Source: Herbiconiux sp. SALV-R1
GTDB lineage: Bacteria > Actinomycetota > Actinomycetes > Actinomycetales > Microbacteriaceae
Reading direction: 5' to 3'
NCBI RefSeq assembly: GCF_013113715.1
Contig: NZ_CP053344.1
Span: 3,410,001-3,474,000, forward strand
Length of the DNA: 64,000 bases
Below, one piece after another: positions 8,418 through 17,070 of this stretch. The translations under genes and the position numbers were made by a program. How positions within the stretch are numbered: the stretch's first letter is position 1; each line of letters opens with the position of its first letter. The notes below the pieces were generated by a model. That model did no database searches. It was not told where the DNA came from and worked only from the letters and a program-made list of their open reading frames with translations.

Positions 8418-10037
8418 ATGAAGCTCGATCTCGTCGTGGAGAACGCGACGATCCACACCTTCGACGGCGACACACCTCGCGCGTCATCGATCGGCATCCT
8501 GAACGGTCGCATCGTCGGTCTCGACGACGACCTCCGAGGCGTCACGAGCCGCGAGGTCATCGATGCAGGGGGACGGGCCGTCTTCCCGGGCTTCATCGAT
8601 GCGCACTGTCACACCAGCTGGTTCGGGCTGAGCATCCTGGAGCCCTCGGTCGACCGGTGCCGTAGCCTCGACGAGCTCTACGCCGCGCTCGGCGCGGCAA
8701 TCGTCGAGCGTGGCGGGTCGGTAGACGATTGGCTCGTCGTCAACGGCTTCGATCACAACATCGTCGGAGGCTACCCCGAGCTGTCCGCGGTCGACCTCGC
8801 CACCGGCGAGACCCCCGTCTTCCTGCGACACAACTCGGGCCACCTCGCTTTCGTCAACAGCGCCGCCCTCCGAAGGGTGGGGGCTGTCGACCCTCGCCAT
8901 CCGAACCCCGCCGGGGGCGAAATCAGCCGTGACGGGTACGGTGCGCCGACCGGGAGGGTCGAGGAGACGGCTCAGGAGATCTTCCAGGCGCATTTCCGTC
9001 CGAGGCCGCTCGAGCTGCTACAACGGGCAGTCGAGGTGGCGACCCGGAGGTACGCGGCGCAGGGCATCACCAGCTTCACCGACGCCGGCATCGGAGCGGG
9101 GTGGATCGGTCAGAGCCCGGTCGAGCTCGCCGCCTACCAGCGGGCTGTGGCAGCCGGATCACTCGCCGCTCGCGCCCAGGTCATGCCCGTGCTCGACGCG
9201 CTCCACGGCCTCGACGCCCACCCCGACGACGGCGACGGCCTCGGGCTCGATCTAGGTCTGCACAGCGGCTTCGGCTCCGACCTCCTGTCGCTCGGGCCCG
9301 CCAAGGTCTTCCTCGACGGCTCCCTGCTCGGGCAGACGGCCGCCATCAGCGAACCCTATTGTTCGCATCCGGGATCGGGATACTTCCAAGACGATCCGAA
9401 AGAGCTCCGGCACGCCATGGAGCGCGCCTACGCCGCGGGCTGGTCGCTCGCGGTGCACGCCATCGGCGACAGGGCGATCGACCTGGCCCTCGACTGCCTT
9501 GAAGACCTCCAGCAGCGCGGCCGGCCGCGAACGATGCCGAACCGGATCGAACACGCGTCGATCGTGCGCCCCGACCAGCTGTCGAGAATCGCACGCGCCG
9601 GCATCGCGGTCACACCCCAGGCGAGTTTCTTCGAGCACGGCGGCGACGCGATGACCCGCTCCCTCGGGCCGCGACGTGCGGGCTGGGCGTATCGCGTGAA
9701 GTCGTTCCTCGAACGGGGCGTCGTCGTCGGTGGCAGCTCAGATCGACCCGTCGCCGACGGGGATCCGCTGCGAGGGATGACCGCCTATATCGGGCGGCTC
9801 ACCGCGAGCGGGCAGGTCTTCGGCGACCCGGCGGAGCGAGTCTCGCCGCGCGAAGCCCTCGCGCTCTACACGACCGGGAGCGCCGCGGCCTGCGGGATCA
9901 GTGCGTCCCGCGGCTCGCTGTCGCCGGGAAAGCTCGCCGACCTCGTGATCCTCGAGGAGGATCCCCTGACCACCGGGTCGTTCGACACCTCCGTCACGGC
10001 GACGATCACCGGAGGCGTGCTCACCCACCAAGCGTGA
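8418..10037 (+). CDS. Metal-dependent amidohydrolase (YtcJ-like)
   Basis: A 539-residue amidohydrolase-superfamily enzyme of the amidohydrolase-3/YtcJ type. The barrel begins with the metal-binding GFIDAHCHTSWFG (H63, H65). Further ligands are suggested by LAVHAIGDRAIDLAL and RIEHASIV (His on later strands) and by GGSSDRPVADGDP (the C-terminal Asp). The flanking beta domain is formed by the first ~55 and last ~60 residues (LSPGKLADLVILEEDPL). It hydrolyses an amide, imide or cyclic bond, with substrate unknown. The start at ATG 8418 has AGGAG five bases upstream. Third gene of the amidase-symporter group; no signal peptide, so it acts in the cytoplasm. Confidence 0.88.
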   Translation: MKLDLVVENATIHTFDGDTPRASSIGILNGRIVGLDDDLRGVTSREVIDAGGRAVFPGFIDAHCHTSWFGLSILEPSVDRCRSLDELYAALGAAIVERGGSVDDWLVVNGFDHNIVGGYPELSAVDLATGETPVFLRHNSGHLAFVNSAALRRVGAVDPRHPNPAGGEISRDGYGAPTGRVEETAQEIFQAHFRPRPLELLQRAVEVATRRYAAQGITSFTDAGIGAGWIGQSPVELAAYQRAVAAGSLAARAQVMPVLDALHGLDAHPDDGDGLGLDLGLHSGFGSDLLSLGPAKVFLDGSLLGQTAAISEPYCSHPGSGYFQDDPKELRHAMERAYAAGWSLAVHAIGDRAIDLALDCLEDLQQRGRPRTMPNRIEHASIVRPDQLSRIARAGIAVTPQASFFEHGGDAMTRSLGPRRAGWAYRVKSFLERGVVVGGSSDRPVADGDPLRGMTAYIGRLTASGQVFGDPAERVSPREALALYTTGSAAACGISASRGSLSPGKLADLVILEEDPLTTGSFDTSVTATITGGVLTHQA

Positions 10038-10097
10038 GCCCTTCCGTCCCGGGGTCGTCGGCGGGATCCTGCGGCTGCTCGTGAGTCGCCCGCGTCA

Positions 10098-10150
10098 TTG
10101 ACATGGCGGAGAAGACGATGCATGATTCATCTGCGGGAACGCTCCCGCAG
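10098..10150 (+). promoter_or_regulatory. Promoter with 20-bp LacI-type operator before the ABC operon
   Basis: TTGACA (10098-10103), a 17-base spacer and CATGAT (10121-10126) form a near-consensus promoter. At the start point, CTGCGGGAACGCTCCCGCAG (10131-10150) is palindromic at 9 of 10 pairs about a central CG, as expected for a LacI-family operator. It differs from the operator at 5868, so a second LacI protein, most simply the one at 14887, may act here. The same palindrome could form a hairpin in RNA. Confidence 0.72.
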
Positions 10151-10176
10151 CACCCGGAGATGGTCTGAAAGGCTCA

Positions 10177-11244
10177 ATGATGCGCATTACCACCAAGCTG
10201 TCCGCTGTCACCGTCGGAGCATCCCTGATGCTCACGATGTCCGCATGCTCGCCGCCCGAGGGGCAGGGTGCGGCTACGACGGCACCCCAGGCCTCCGGGT
10301 CGCTCAACATCGCCTGCTCGCAGCAGGAGGACTTCTGCCAGGCGATCACCGCCGCGTTCTCGGCTGACACCGGCATCGACGCCACCTACGTGCGCCTCGG
10401 CTCCGGCGAGGTGCTCGCGCGCCTCGAGACGACCCCGGGCGAGTTCGACGTCTGGTCGGGCGGCCAGGCGGAGAACCACCTCATCGCCGACGACCGCGGC
10501 TTCATCGAGCCCTACGTCTCGCCGAACGCGTCGGCGCTCGCCGCCGAGTACAACGACGCCGACGGGGTGTGGTCGGGGTTCTACACCGACTCGGTCGGGT
10601 TCTGCTCGAACCAGGCCGAGCTCGACAAGCTCGGCATCGACGCGCCGACGTCGTGGGACGACCTCCTCGACCCCGCATTGAAGGGCACCGTCTCGATGCC
10701 CCACCCCGCGACTGCCGGAGTCGGGTACATGGCGATGTTCGCCGTCGACACACTGAACGGCGGGGCCGAAGACGAGACGATCGACTACTTCACGCAGCTC
10801 AACCAGAACGTGCTGCAGTACTCCAAGTCGGCGGCCAGCGGCACCGAGCTCGCCGGGCGAGGCGAGGTCGCCGTGGCCATCTCGCTCGATTCCGACTGCG
10901 TGAAGGCCAAGGAGGCGGGCTACTCCGACCTGGTCACGAGCTACCCCGAGGAGGGCACCGGCTACGAGGTCGGCGCCGTCTCCGTCCTCAAAGACGCCCG
11001 TAACGCCGAAGGCGCGAAGGCCTACATGGACTGGATCCTCTCGACCGACGCTCAGAACCTCTACGCCGACGTCCCCTCGTACGCGGCACCCACTCTCGCC
11101 GATGCGAAGCAGGGCTCGTCGGTGCCCGATCAGGATGCGGTGAACAAGGTCGAATGGAACCTCCAGAAGGCGGCCGACAGTCGCGAAGCGCTTCTGGCGC
11201 GCTTCGAGAGCGACGTGGCGTCGCAGTCCTCCGCCACCGAGTAA
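10177..11244 (+). CDS. ABC transporter substrate-binding lipoprotein (AfuA/PhnS type)
   Basis: A 355-residue lipoprotein with an N-terminal signal ending in LTMSAC (acylated C24), followed by a class II binding-protein fold. The N-terminal SGSLNIACSQQEDFCQAITAAF and GEFDVWSGGQAENHLIADD segments resemble the family that includes ferric, thiamine, putrescine and 2-aminoethylphosphonate binding proteins. It captures the ligand outside the cell for the permease and ATPase encoded next. Two adjacent ATG codons (10177, 10180) are possible starts; the second has the better spacing to GAAAGG. The ligand cannot be read directly; the 2H phosphoesterase in the same operon hints at a phosphorylated or phosphonate compound, but polyamine or iron uptake remains possible. 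Confidence 0.85.
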   Translation: MMRITTKLSAVTVGASLMLTMSACSPPEGQGAATTAPQASGSLNIACSQQEDFCQAITAAFSADTGIDATYVRLGSGEVLARLETTPGEFDVWSGGQAENHLIADDRGFIEPYVSPNASALAAEYNDADGVWSGFYTDSVGFCSNQAELDKLGIDAPTSWDDLLDPALKGTVSMPHPATAGVGYMAMFAVDTLNGGAEDETIDYFTQLNQNVLQYSKSAASGTELAGRGEVAVAISLDSDCVKAKEAGYSDLVTSYPEEGTGYEVGAVSVLKDARNAEGAKAYMDWILSTDAQNLYADVPSYAAPTLADAKQGSSVPDQDAVNKVEWNLQKAADSREALLARFESDVASQSSATE

Positions 11245-11263
11245 CCGGTCACCCCCGCCGACC

Positions 11264-11298
11264 GGGGTTCGGTGGCCGTCGAGTGGCCACCGAACCCC
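11264..11298 (+). other. Intercistronic hairpin after the binding-protein gene
   Basis: A perfect 14-bp stem (11264-11277 with 11285-11298) and a 7-base loop lie 20 bases after the stop codon. There is no T-tract. Such structures in ABC operons typically stabilise or partly terminate the transcript, so that the binding protein is made in excess over the membrane genes. Confidence 0.7.
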
Positions 11299-11326
11299 TC
11301 CATCCATTCTCGAACAGGACGAGGAC

Positions 11327-13054
11327 ATGAACCTACCTCTCGCGCTTCCGCCGACACAGAGATCCCGCAGAAGCCGCCCCACCCGTGCAACGGCCCATCG
11401 CGGAACGAGCGTCTGGCTCGTGCTCGCGGTCGTGCTCGTCGCCTTGACCCTTCTGCTCGGCCTCCCCGTGAGCAAGCTCCTGGCCGCCGGTACGTCCCCG
11501 GCTGGCCTCGAGGCCATCGGGGCATCCTTCACCACCGACGTCACCACCCTCACCAACTCCCTGGTGCTCGGCGTTCTGGTCGGCATCGTCGGAACGATGA
11601 TCGGCCTCGTCTCCGCCTTCGCGCAGGTGTTCCTCGTCTTCCCCGGCAAGAGGCTGCTGCACTGGCTCACCCTGCTGCCGCTCATCTCGCCGCCGTTCGC
11701 GGCCGCCACGGCCGTCATCACCCTGTTCGGTCGGCGCGGGATCGTGTCTTACCACCTGTTCGGACTAGAACTCGACATCTACGGCCTCGGCGGACTGGTG
11801 CTCGTCGTCTCGATGACCTTCACACCTCTGGCCTACATGAACATCCGCGGGATGCTGGAGAACCTCGACCCCTCCCTCTTCGAGGCGTCGGCTGCTCTCG
11901 GCTCCAGCGAGGTGCGGACGATCTTCCGGGTCATGCTGCCGATGATCGTGCCGTCGCTTCTGACCTCTTTCCTCATCCTCTTTGTCGAGGGGATCGCCGA
12001 TCTCGCGAACCCTCTGGTTCTCGGCGGGTCGTTCCGCGTGCTCGCGAGCCAGATCTACTTCGCGATCGCCGGGAGCGGCGACATCGCCGCAGCCGCGGGG
12101 ATCGCCCTCGTGCTGCTGGTACCCGCCCTCCTGGTGTTCGTCATCCAGAAGTACTGGGCCGGCAAGAAGTCGGTCGTCACGGTGACGGGAAAGCCGACAG
12201 GTCGCATCCGCCCGATGGAGAGCCTCGCGGTGCGGATTCCCGTGCTCACGGTCGTGACAGCCTGGATGGCACTCGTCATCCTGGTCTTCGGAACCATTCT
12301 CGTGGGCGGCTTCGTCAGCATCCTCGGCGTCAACAACTCCTTCACCTTCGAGCACTACGAGTTCGTCTGGAGACTCGGTTCCGATGCCATGCGCACGACG
12401 CTGACCATGACCCTCGTCGCGGCGCCGATCGCCGCCGCCCTCGCCGTCTGCATCGCGTGGCTGGTGGTACGGCACTTCCAGCGTTTCGGCCGGGTGCTCG
12501 ACTTCGTGGGCATGCTCGGGTCGGCGATCCCGGGCACCGTTCTGGGCCTCGGCTTCGCCCTGGCCTACTCGCAGCCGACCTGGCTGTTCGGACAGCAGAT
12601 CCTCCCGGCCCTCGCCGGTGGCCTGGCTGCGGGCGCCGGCTCCGTCGCGATCGTGATGGTCTTCATCGCCCGCGGCATCCCGACCGGGCAGCAGGCCTCG
12701 ATCTCGTCGCTGAAGCAGATCAACCCGCAGGTCGACGAGGCCGCCATCTCACTGGGCGCCAATCAGTTCACGACGTTCGTCAGAATCTCCATCCCGTTGA
12801 TCAGCCCCGCCATCATCACGGCGGTGACCTATGCGATCACGAAATCGATGACGACGATCACGGCGATCATCTTCATCACGACGCCGCAGACCAAGGTCAT
12901 GACGGCTCAGATCCTCGATGAGGTCGATGCCGGGAGGTTCGGCAACGCCTTCGCCTACTGCACGGTGCTCATCGTGATGGTGCTCATCATCCTCAGCATC
13001 ACCTCGCTCCTTCTCCGCCGCCTCAACCGATCCAAAAGGACAACCGCCTCATGA
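11327..13054 (+). CDS. ABC transporter permease, fused two-domain type
   Basis: A 575-residue inner-membrane protein made of two homologous halves, each about six helices. It has two EAA-type loops that contact the ATPase: EASAALGSSEVRTIFRVMLP (around residue 185) and EAAISLGANQFTTFVRISIP (around residue 470). This duplicated architecture is typical of FbpB/PhnV-like permeases of the iron/thiamine/phosphonate class, which need no second permease gene. It forms the channel for the solute bound by the lipoprotein upstream. ATG at 11327 has GAGGA upstream. Its last codons overlap the ATPase start by 4 bases (ATGA). A basic, Arg/Ser-rich N-terminus of about 25 residues precedes the first helix. 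Confidence 0.9.
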   Translation: MNLPLALPPTQRSRRSRPTRATAHRGTSVWLVLAVVLVALTLLLGLPVSKLLAAGTSPAGLEAIGASFTTDVTTLTNSLVLGVLVGIVGTMIGLVSAFAQVFLVFPGKRLLHWLTLLPLISPPFAAATAVITLFGRRGIVSYHLFGLELDIYGLGGLVLVVSMTFTPLAYMNIRGMLENLDPSLFEASAALGSSEVRTIFRVMLPMIVPSLLTSFLILFVEGIADLANPLVLGGSFRVLASQIYFAIAGSGDIAAAAGIALVLLVPALLVFVIQKYWAGKKSVVTVTGKPTGRIRPMESLAVRIPVLTVVTAWMALVILVFGTILVGGFVSILGVNNSFTFEHYEFVWRLGSDAMRTTLTMTLVAAPIAAALAVCIAWLVVRHFQRFGRVLDFVGMLGSAIPGTVLGLGFALAYSQPTWLFGQQILPALAGGLAAGAGSVAIVMVFIARGIPTGQQASISSLKQINPQVDEAAISLGANQFTTFVRISIPLISPAIITAVTYAITKSMTTITAIIFITTPQTKVMTAQILDEVDAGRFGNAFAYCTVLIVMVLIILSITSLLLRRLNRSKRTTAS

Positions 13055-14190
13055 CCACCACCACCTCGACCGAGAAGACGGACCGGCGACCGGCGACCGG
13101 CAAGAAGTCGCAGGGCGCACTGGAGCTCATCGGTGTCGCCAAGTCGTACACCACGGGCAGAGCGGATGCGCGCGCCGTCGACGACTTCACCCTCAGCCTC
13201 GAACCCGGTCAGTTCGTCACCCTCCTCGGGCCCTCAGGCTGCGGCAAGACGACGACCCTCCGCATGATCGCCGGTTTCGAGACCCCGACCAGCGGCGACA
13301 TCAGGGTGGACGGGAAGTCGATCGTCAAGACGGCGCCGAACAAGCGCCCGATGTCGATGGTGTTCCAGTCCTACGCCCTGTTCCCTCATCTCTCCGTCGA
13401 AGACAACATCGCTTTCGGCCTGAAGATCAAACGTGAGCCCCGGCAGAGTCGCGGCGAGCGCATCGCGACGGTGATGGACCTGATGGGCATCCAGCAATAC
13501 GCGAAGCGGTTCCCGCACGAGCTCTCCGGAGGTCAGCAGCAGCGAGTCGCCCTGGCGCGAGCGGTGGTCATGGAGCCGAGCATCCTGCTGTTCGACGAGC
13601 CCCTCTCGAACCTCGACGCCAAGCTGCGGATGCGGATGCGGGAGGAGATCCGGTCGATCCAGCAGCGCCTCGGGATCACCTCGGTCTTCGTCACCCACGA
13701 CCAGTCGGAGGCGCTGACGATGTCGGACGTCGTGGTGGTCATGAGGGAGGGGAGGATCGAGCAGGTGGGGACTCCCGAGGAGATCTATCACCGACCCGAC
13801 TCGCTCTTCGTCGCATCCTTCCTCGGCACGGCGAACTTCCTCGACGTCGAGGTGTTCGCGGTGAACGACGGCGCGGCGGGGGTTCCGCGCACGGCGACGA
13901 TCGGAATCGCCGGCACGATGATCGACGTGCCGTGCGACGACCGGGCCGTTCAGGGAGGGCAGGGCAAGGCGCTCGTCCGCTCCGAGAATCTCCATGTCGG
14001 GCCTCCCGGGCAGGGCATCCCCGGCACCGTCCTCTTCTCGGCCTTCGACGGGGCGATCACCCGCTACACCGTCGACACCGCCTACGGAAAGCTGCAGGGT
14101 CAGGCGAACGGAACCGAGCGCCAGCTCGAGGCAGGTACCGAGGTGAGCTGCCGGTTCTCGGCATCCGAGGTCTGGCTCATCACCGAATGA
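13051..14190 (+). CDS. ABC transporter ATP-binding protein with TOBE domain
   Basis: A 379-residue ATPase. It has Walker A GPSGCGKTT (about residue 64), the Q-loop in VFQSYALFP, the signature LSGGQQQR, Walker B ILLFDEPLSNLDAKLR and the switch His in FVTHDQSEA. The last ~110 residues form the TOBE/OB regulatory domain of the MalK/PotA/FbpC group. It drives import through the fused permease whose stop it overlaps. The first 25 residues are a charged, poorly conserved extension. The operon continues with the 2H phosphoesterase 53 bases downstream. The subfamily fits iron, polyamine, thiamine or aminoethylphosphonate importers; the ligand is not determined by this subunit. Confidence 0.93.
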   Translation: MTTTTSTEKTDRRPATGKKSQGALELIGVAKSYTTGRADARAVDDFTLSLEPGQFVTLLGPSGCGKTTTLRMIAGFETPTSGDIRVDGKSIVKTAPNKRPMSMVFQSYALFPHLSVEDNIAFGLKIKREPRQSRGERIATVMDLMGIQQYAKRFPHELSGGQQQRVALARAVVMEPSILLFDEPLSNLDAKLRMRMREEIRSIQQRLGITSVFVTHDQSEALTMSDVVVVMREGRIEQVGTPEEIYHRPDSLFVASFLGTANFLDVEVFAVNDGAAGVPRTATIGIAGTMIDVPCDDRAVQGGQGKALVRSENLHVGPPGQGIPGTVLFSAFDGAITRYTVDTAYGKLQGQANGTERQLEAGTEVSCRFSASEVWLITE

Positions 14191-14243
14191 TCGACGCCAC
14201 AGCACCAGCTCAGCTCGAGACCGACCCGAGACGGAGCAGGTAG

Positions 14244-14855
14244 ATGCAACGATTCTTCGACCGCGCCGACACCGAATGGCGAAGACCATCGGGCTGCCTC
14301 CATTTCTACGCGCTTCCCGCCGAGGGAGAGCAGCTCCGGCGGGACTTCCGCTCGGTCTCGTCGGCCCTCTCGACTGTGCCGGGTCTGGGGCGCATGCCGG
14401 AGGAGTACCTCCACGTCACGGTGCAGCGGCTCGACGCCTACGCCGACGACCTCGTCGACCCCCGATGGGCGTCGATCCTCGACGCTCTCGGGCCGGCCTT
14501 CGAGCTGCTCCCCGAGTTCGAGGTCAGGTTCGCGCCTCCGACCGTGAGGTCGCATGCGGTCGAGGCCGTCGGCGGCCTCAGTCTGCACTGGTCTGCGCTG
14601 GTCGCGACGATTCGGCAGACACTGGCCGACGCGGGTCTGCGGCAGACTCTCACCGCGTCTCCGTATGCACCCCACTACACGGTCAGCTACTGCATCGAGG
14701 AGACCGACGACGCCGTGATCCGGCGTCATCTGACCCCGGCCGCGAAGGCCACGGCCATGGGTCTGTCGTCGGTGAGCCTGGTGGCCGTCGACCAGGACAG
14801 GGAGGCCGGTGTCTTCCGTTTCGAGACGATCAGGGAGTGGGCGCTCGGACATTAG
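14244..14855 (+). CDS. 2H phosphoesterase superfamily protein (2'-5' RNA ligase-like)
   Basis: A 203-residue protein with the two His-x-Thr motifs that define the 2H phosphoesterase fold: H57-V-T59 in YLHVTVQRLD and H144-Y-T146 in APHYTVSYCI. Members hydrolyse cyclic phosphodiesters or phosphodiester bonds, and some (DUF1045 type) are encoded in phosphonate-utilisation operons. Here it follows an AfuA/PhnS-class ABC importer with a 53-base gap and a GGAG-type ribosome site before ATG 14244. It therefore probably processes the imported compound or an RNA/nucleotide by-product. No signal peptide. The fold is well supported by motif spacing; a role in organophosphate use is inference only. Confidence 0.78.
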   Translation: MQRFFDRADTEWRRPSGCLHFYALPAEGEQLRRDFRSVSSALSTVPGLGRMPEEYLHVTVQRLDAYADDLVDPRWASILDALGPAFELLPEFEVRFAPPTVRSHAVEAVGGLSLHWSALVATIRQTLADAGLRQTLTASPYAPHYTVSYCIEETDDAVIRRHLTPAAKATAMGLSSVSLVAVDQDREAGVFRFETIREWALGH

Positions 14856-14886
14856 ACTGCCGGGCAGACGAAGGGAGTACCGCATC

Positions 14887-15891
14887 GTGAACCACCGCGC
14901 TCGAGTCGGGCTCACCGACGTCGCCGACGCCGCCGGTGTCTCGAAGTCGACGGCCAGCCGGGCGCTCCGGGGGGAATCGCGGGTCAGCGCGGAGACCATC
15001 GAGCACGTGCTCGCGACCGCGGCTCGGCTGGGCTACGTGCGCGACCGTCGGGCGGCGGAACTGGCCAGCTCGGCACCGACGACGGTGGGGCTGCTGCTGC
15101 GTGGTGCCGAGCGGTCGTTCTACGGCGAGATCGCAGCACGGGTTCAGGCGGTGACCGACGCGCGTGGCATCGACCTGCTGATCGTCAACGGCGGCGACGA
15201 CCACGCCATGCAGATGCGAGCTCTCGACAACCTGCTCGGGCATCGGGTCGCCGGCATCATGATCGCTTCGGGGCGGGCGTCGCTGGCCGCAGCTGAACAC
15301 GCGGCCTCCTTCGTGCCGACCGTGCTGGTCGGTCTTCCCTCCGACGACGACGCCTTCGACTCCGTCTCGATCGATGCCGCGAGCGAGATCGAGATGGCGG
15401 CGCAGGTGCTGCGGGCCGGGCACCGGCATGTCGCCCTCACCGCAGGGCACACCGCGGCGTCGATCGTGCTGCAGCGCCGCACCGATCTCTATCGCGAGAC
15501 ACTCGAAGCGCACGGCGCGACGGTGACGATGATCCCCGGTGTCGGAATCGACGGGTTCGCCGAGGGGTTGCGCCGCGCGCTCGACGACGGCGCGACCGCG
15601 ATCATGGCCGGCGACGACCCGTCTGCGGTCGCCATCCTCGAGACCCTCGCGACCTGGGGCGTCCCTTCTCCTCAGGAGGTATCGGTCACCGGTTTCGACG
15701 GCGTCGGCGTCTACCGCTCCCCCCTGTTCGGACTGGCGACGATGCGCCAGCCCGTCGAGGAGATGGCCGTGGCGGCGACCGACATCATGATGCGTCGCCT
15801 CGACGGAACCCAGACCGCACCGGCACACGAGACCTTCGTCGGCGACTTCATCGCCGGCAGCACCCTCGCCTCCCCCTCCGGCAACACCTGA
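14887..15891 (+). CDS. LacI-family transcriptional regulator
   Basis: A 334-residue LacI/GalR regulator. The helix-turn-helix is GLTDVADAAGVSKSTASRAL (residues 9-28) followed by VSAETIEHVLATAARLGYVR and the effector domain (about 60-325), which contains GATAIMAGDDPSAVAI and VSVTGFDGVGVYRSPLFGLA. I start it at GTG 14887, nine bases after AAGGGAG; a longer frame from 14809 overlaps the 2H gene and adds 26 residues foreign to the family. Lying 31 bases after the 2H gene, it is probably the last gene of the ABC operon and the likely binder of the 20-bp operator at 10131-10150. The ligand is presumably the imported solute. Confidence 0.88.
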   Translation: MNHRARVGLTDVADAAGVSKSTASRALRGESRVSAETIEHVLATAARLGYVRDRRAAELASSAPTTVGLLLRGAERSFYGEIAARVQAVTDARGIDLLIVNGGDDHAMQMRALDNLLGHRVAGIMIASGRASLAAAEHAASFVPTVLVGLPSDDDAFDSVSIDAASEIEMAAQVLRAGHRHVALTAGHTAASIVLQRRTDLYRETLEAHGATVTMIPGVGIDGFAEGLRRALDDGATAIMAGDDPSAVAILETLATWGVPSPQEVSVTGFDGVGVYRSPLFGLATMRQPVEEMAVAATDIMMRRLDGTQTAPAHETFVGDFIAGSTLASPSGNT

Positions 15892-15894
15892 CCC

Positions 15895-15910
15895 GCCGCC
15901 GCATGGCGGC
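15895..15910 (+). terminator. Short hairpin after lacI
   Basis: GCCGCC (15895-15900) pairs perfectly with GGCGGC (15905-15910) over a 4-base GCAT loop, starting 3 bases after the lacI stop. There is no immediate T-run, so any termination would be weak. A TATACT -10-like element (15911-15916) directly follows and may start the next transcript. Confidence 0.4.
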
Positions 15911-15946
15911 TATACTGAGTGTTCCTTAATTTTGAAAGGGATGCTG

Positions 15947-16962
15947 ATGCTCAAGGTCGCAGAGTCCGAGTACGCGGCCACTCTCGAGCACCTCAAAACA
16001 CGCGTTCGTCAGGCGAGGTACACGGCTCAACGAGCGGCCAACACCGAGCTGCTCCGCCTCTACTGGCACATCGGCGCCACCATCGTCGCTCGCCAGGAGA
16101 CCGCTTCCTGGGGAAGTGGGGTCATCGGGCGGCTGGCCGAGGACCTGCGAGACGCCTTTCCCACGATGAAGGGTTTCTCGCGCGCCAATCTCTTCACGAT
16201 GCGACGTTTTGCCCAGAACTGGGACGAAGCGGCAATCGTCCAACGGGCCGTTGGACAATTGCCCTGGGGGCACGTGATCGAGCTGCTCAGCAAGATCGAC
16301 GACGCCGAATTGCGAGACTGGTACGCGGAACAGGACGTCACTCATGGCTGGAGTCGACCCGTCCTCGTCCACCACATCACCTCACAGCTCCACACCCGCC
16401 TTGGGAACGCGCCCAGCAACTTTGCCAAGTCGCTCGACCGCATGGATTCCGAGCTCGCGCAGCACATCACCAAAGACCCCTTCACCCTCGACTTCCTGGC
16501 AATCGATGCCGACACATCGGAGCGAGACCTCGAGAACCGCCTCACCTCGCAGATCGTCCAGACCCTTCACGAACTCGGACCCGGGTTCGCCTTCGTCGGT
16601 CGCCAGGTTCATTTTGAGGTCGACGGTGACGACTTCTACGTCGACCTGCTGTTCTTTCACGTCACTCAGCTGAGATACGTGGTGCTCGAGCTCAAGACCA
16701 CCAAGTTCGATCCCCGCGACGCGGGCCAGTTGGGCTTCTACGTGGCCCTCGTCGACGCTCAACTGCGGATCAGCGACGTTCACCGCCCGACCATCGGCAT
16801 CCTCCTCGTCAAAGACAGGAACGAAACCTGGTGAGGTACTCGCTGGCGGGCACGAATCAGCCCATCTCCGTAGCCCGCTACGAACTGCCGCCCACCGAAG
16901 CAGCTGACCTCCCCAGCGAGGCCAGGCTCATCCAGATCGCTCAGGCTGCAACAGGGTTATGA
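15947..16962 (+). pseudogene. PDDEXK nuclease (YhcG/DUF1016 type), frameshifted near the C-terminus
   Basis: Start ATG 15947 (GAAAGGG 6 bases upstream). The N-terminal DUF1016 region spans about residues 10-150 (LLRLYWHIGATIV, SWGSGVIGRLAEDL), and the C-terminal PDDEXK nuclease spans about 170-300, with catalytic Asp in FYVDLLFF and ELK in YVVLELKTTKFDPRDAGQLG. The frame stops at TGA 16832-16834 right after KDRNETW. Adding one base there restores the family continuation: after NET the next frame reads VVRYSLAGTNQPISV and continues to a stop at 16960-16962. So about 43 C-terminal codons are separated by a one-base deletion, real or from sequencing. The catalytic residues all lie upstream of the break, so residual activity is possible. 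Its AT-rich leader and standalone position suggest acquisition by transfer. The family includes putative defence or restriction-linked nucleases, but no partner is present. Confidence 0.78.
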
Positions 16963-16983
16963 CCCTAAGAAGGCGTGAACGAC

Positions 16984-17046
16984 CATCGACCCGTCACGAT
17001 CCGCCCCCTGGAGGGCGCTCAGAGGGCGGATCGTGACGGGTCGATG
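16984..17046. repeat. Perfect 23-bp inverted repeat (63-bp palindromic element)
   Basis: Bases 16984-17006 are perfectly complementary to 17024-17046, with a 17-base loop. The element lies between the convergent nuclease and mannonate dehydratase genes. It lacks a T-tract on either strand. It may act as a bidirectional terminator, or be a REP-like palindrome comparable in size to the one inside mobA at 61524-61577. Confidence 0.85.
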
Positions 17047-17070
17047 AGGCGCGCGGCGCGCGGGTGCGCG

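Noticed and set aside
10038-10097. Rho-independent terminator after the amidohydrolase gene
   Set aside because: Only a 5-bp stem with a 10-base loop and no T-run; too weak to support.
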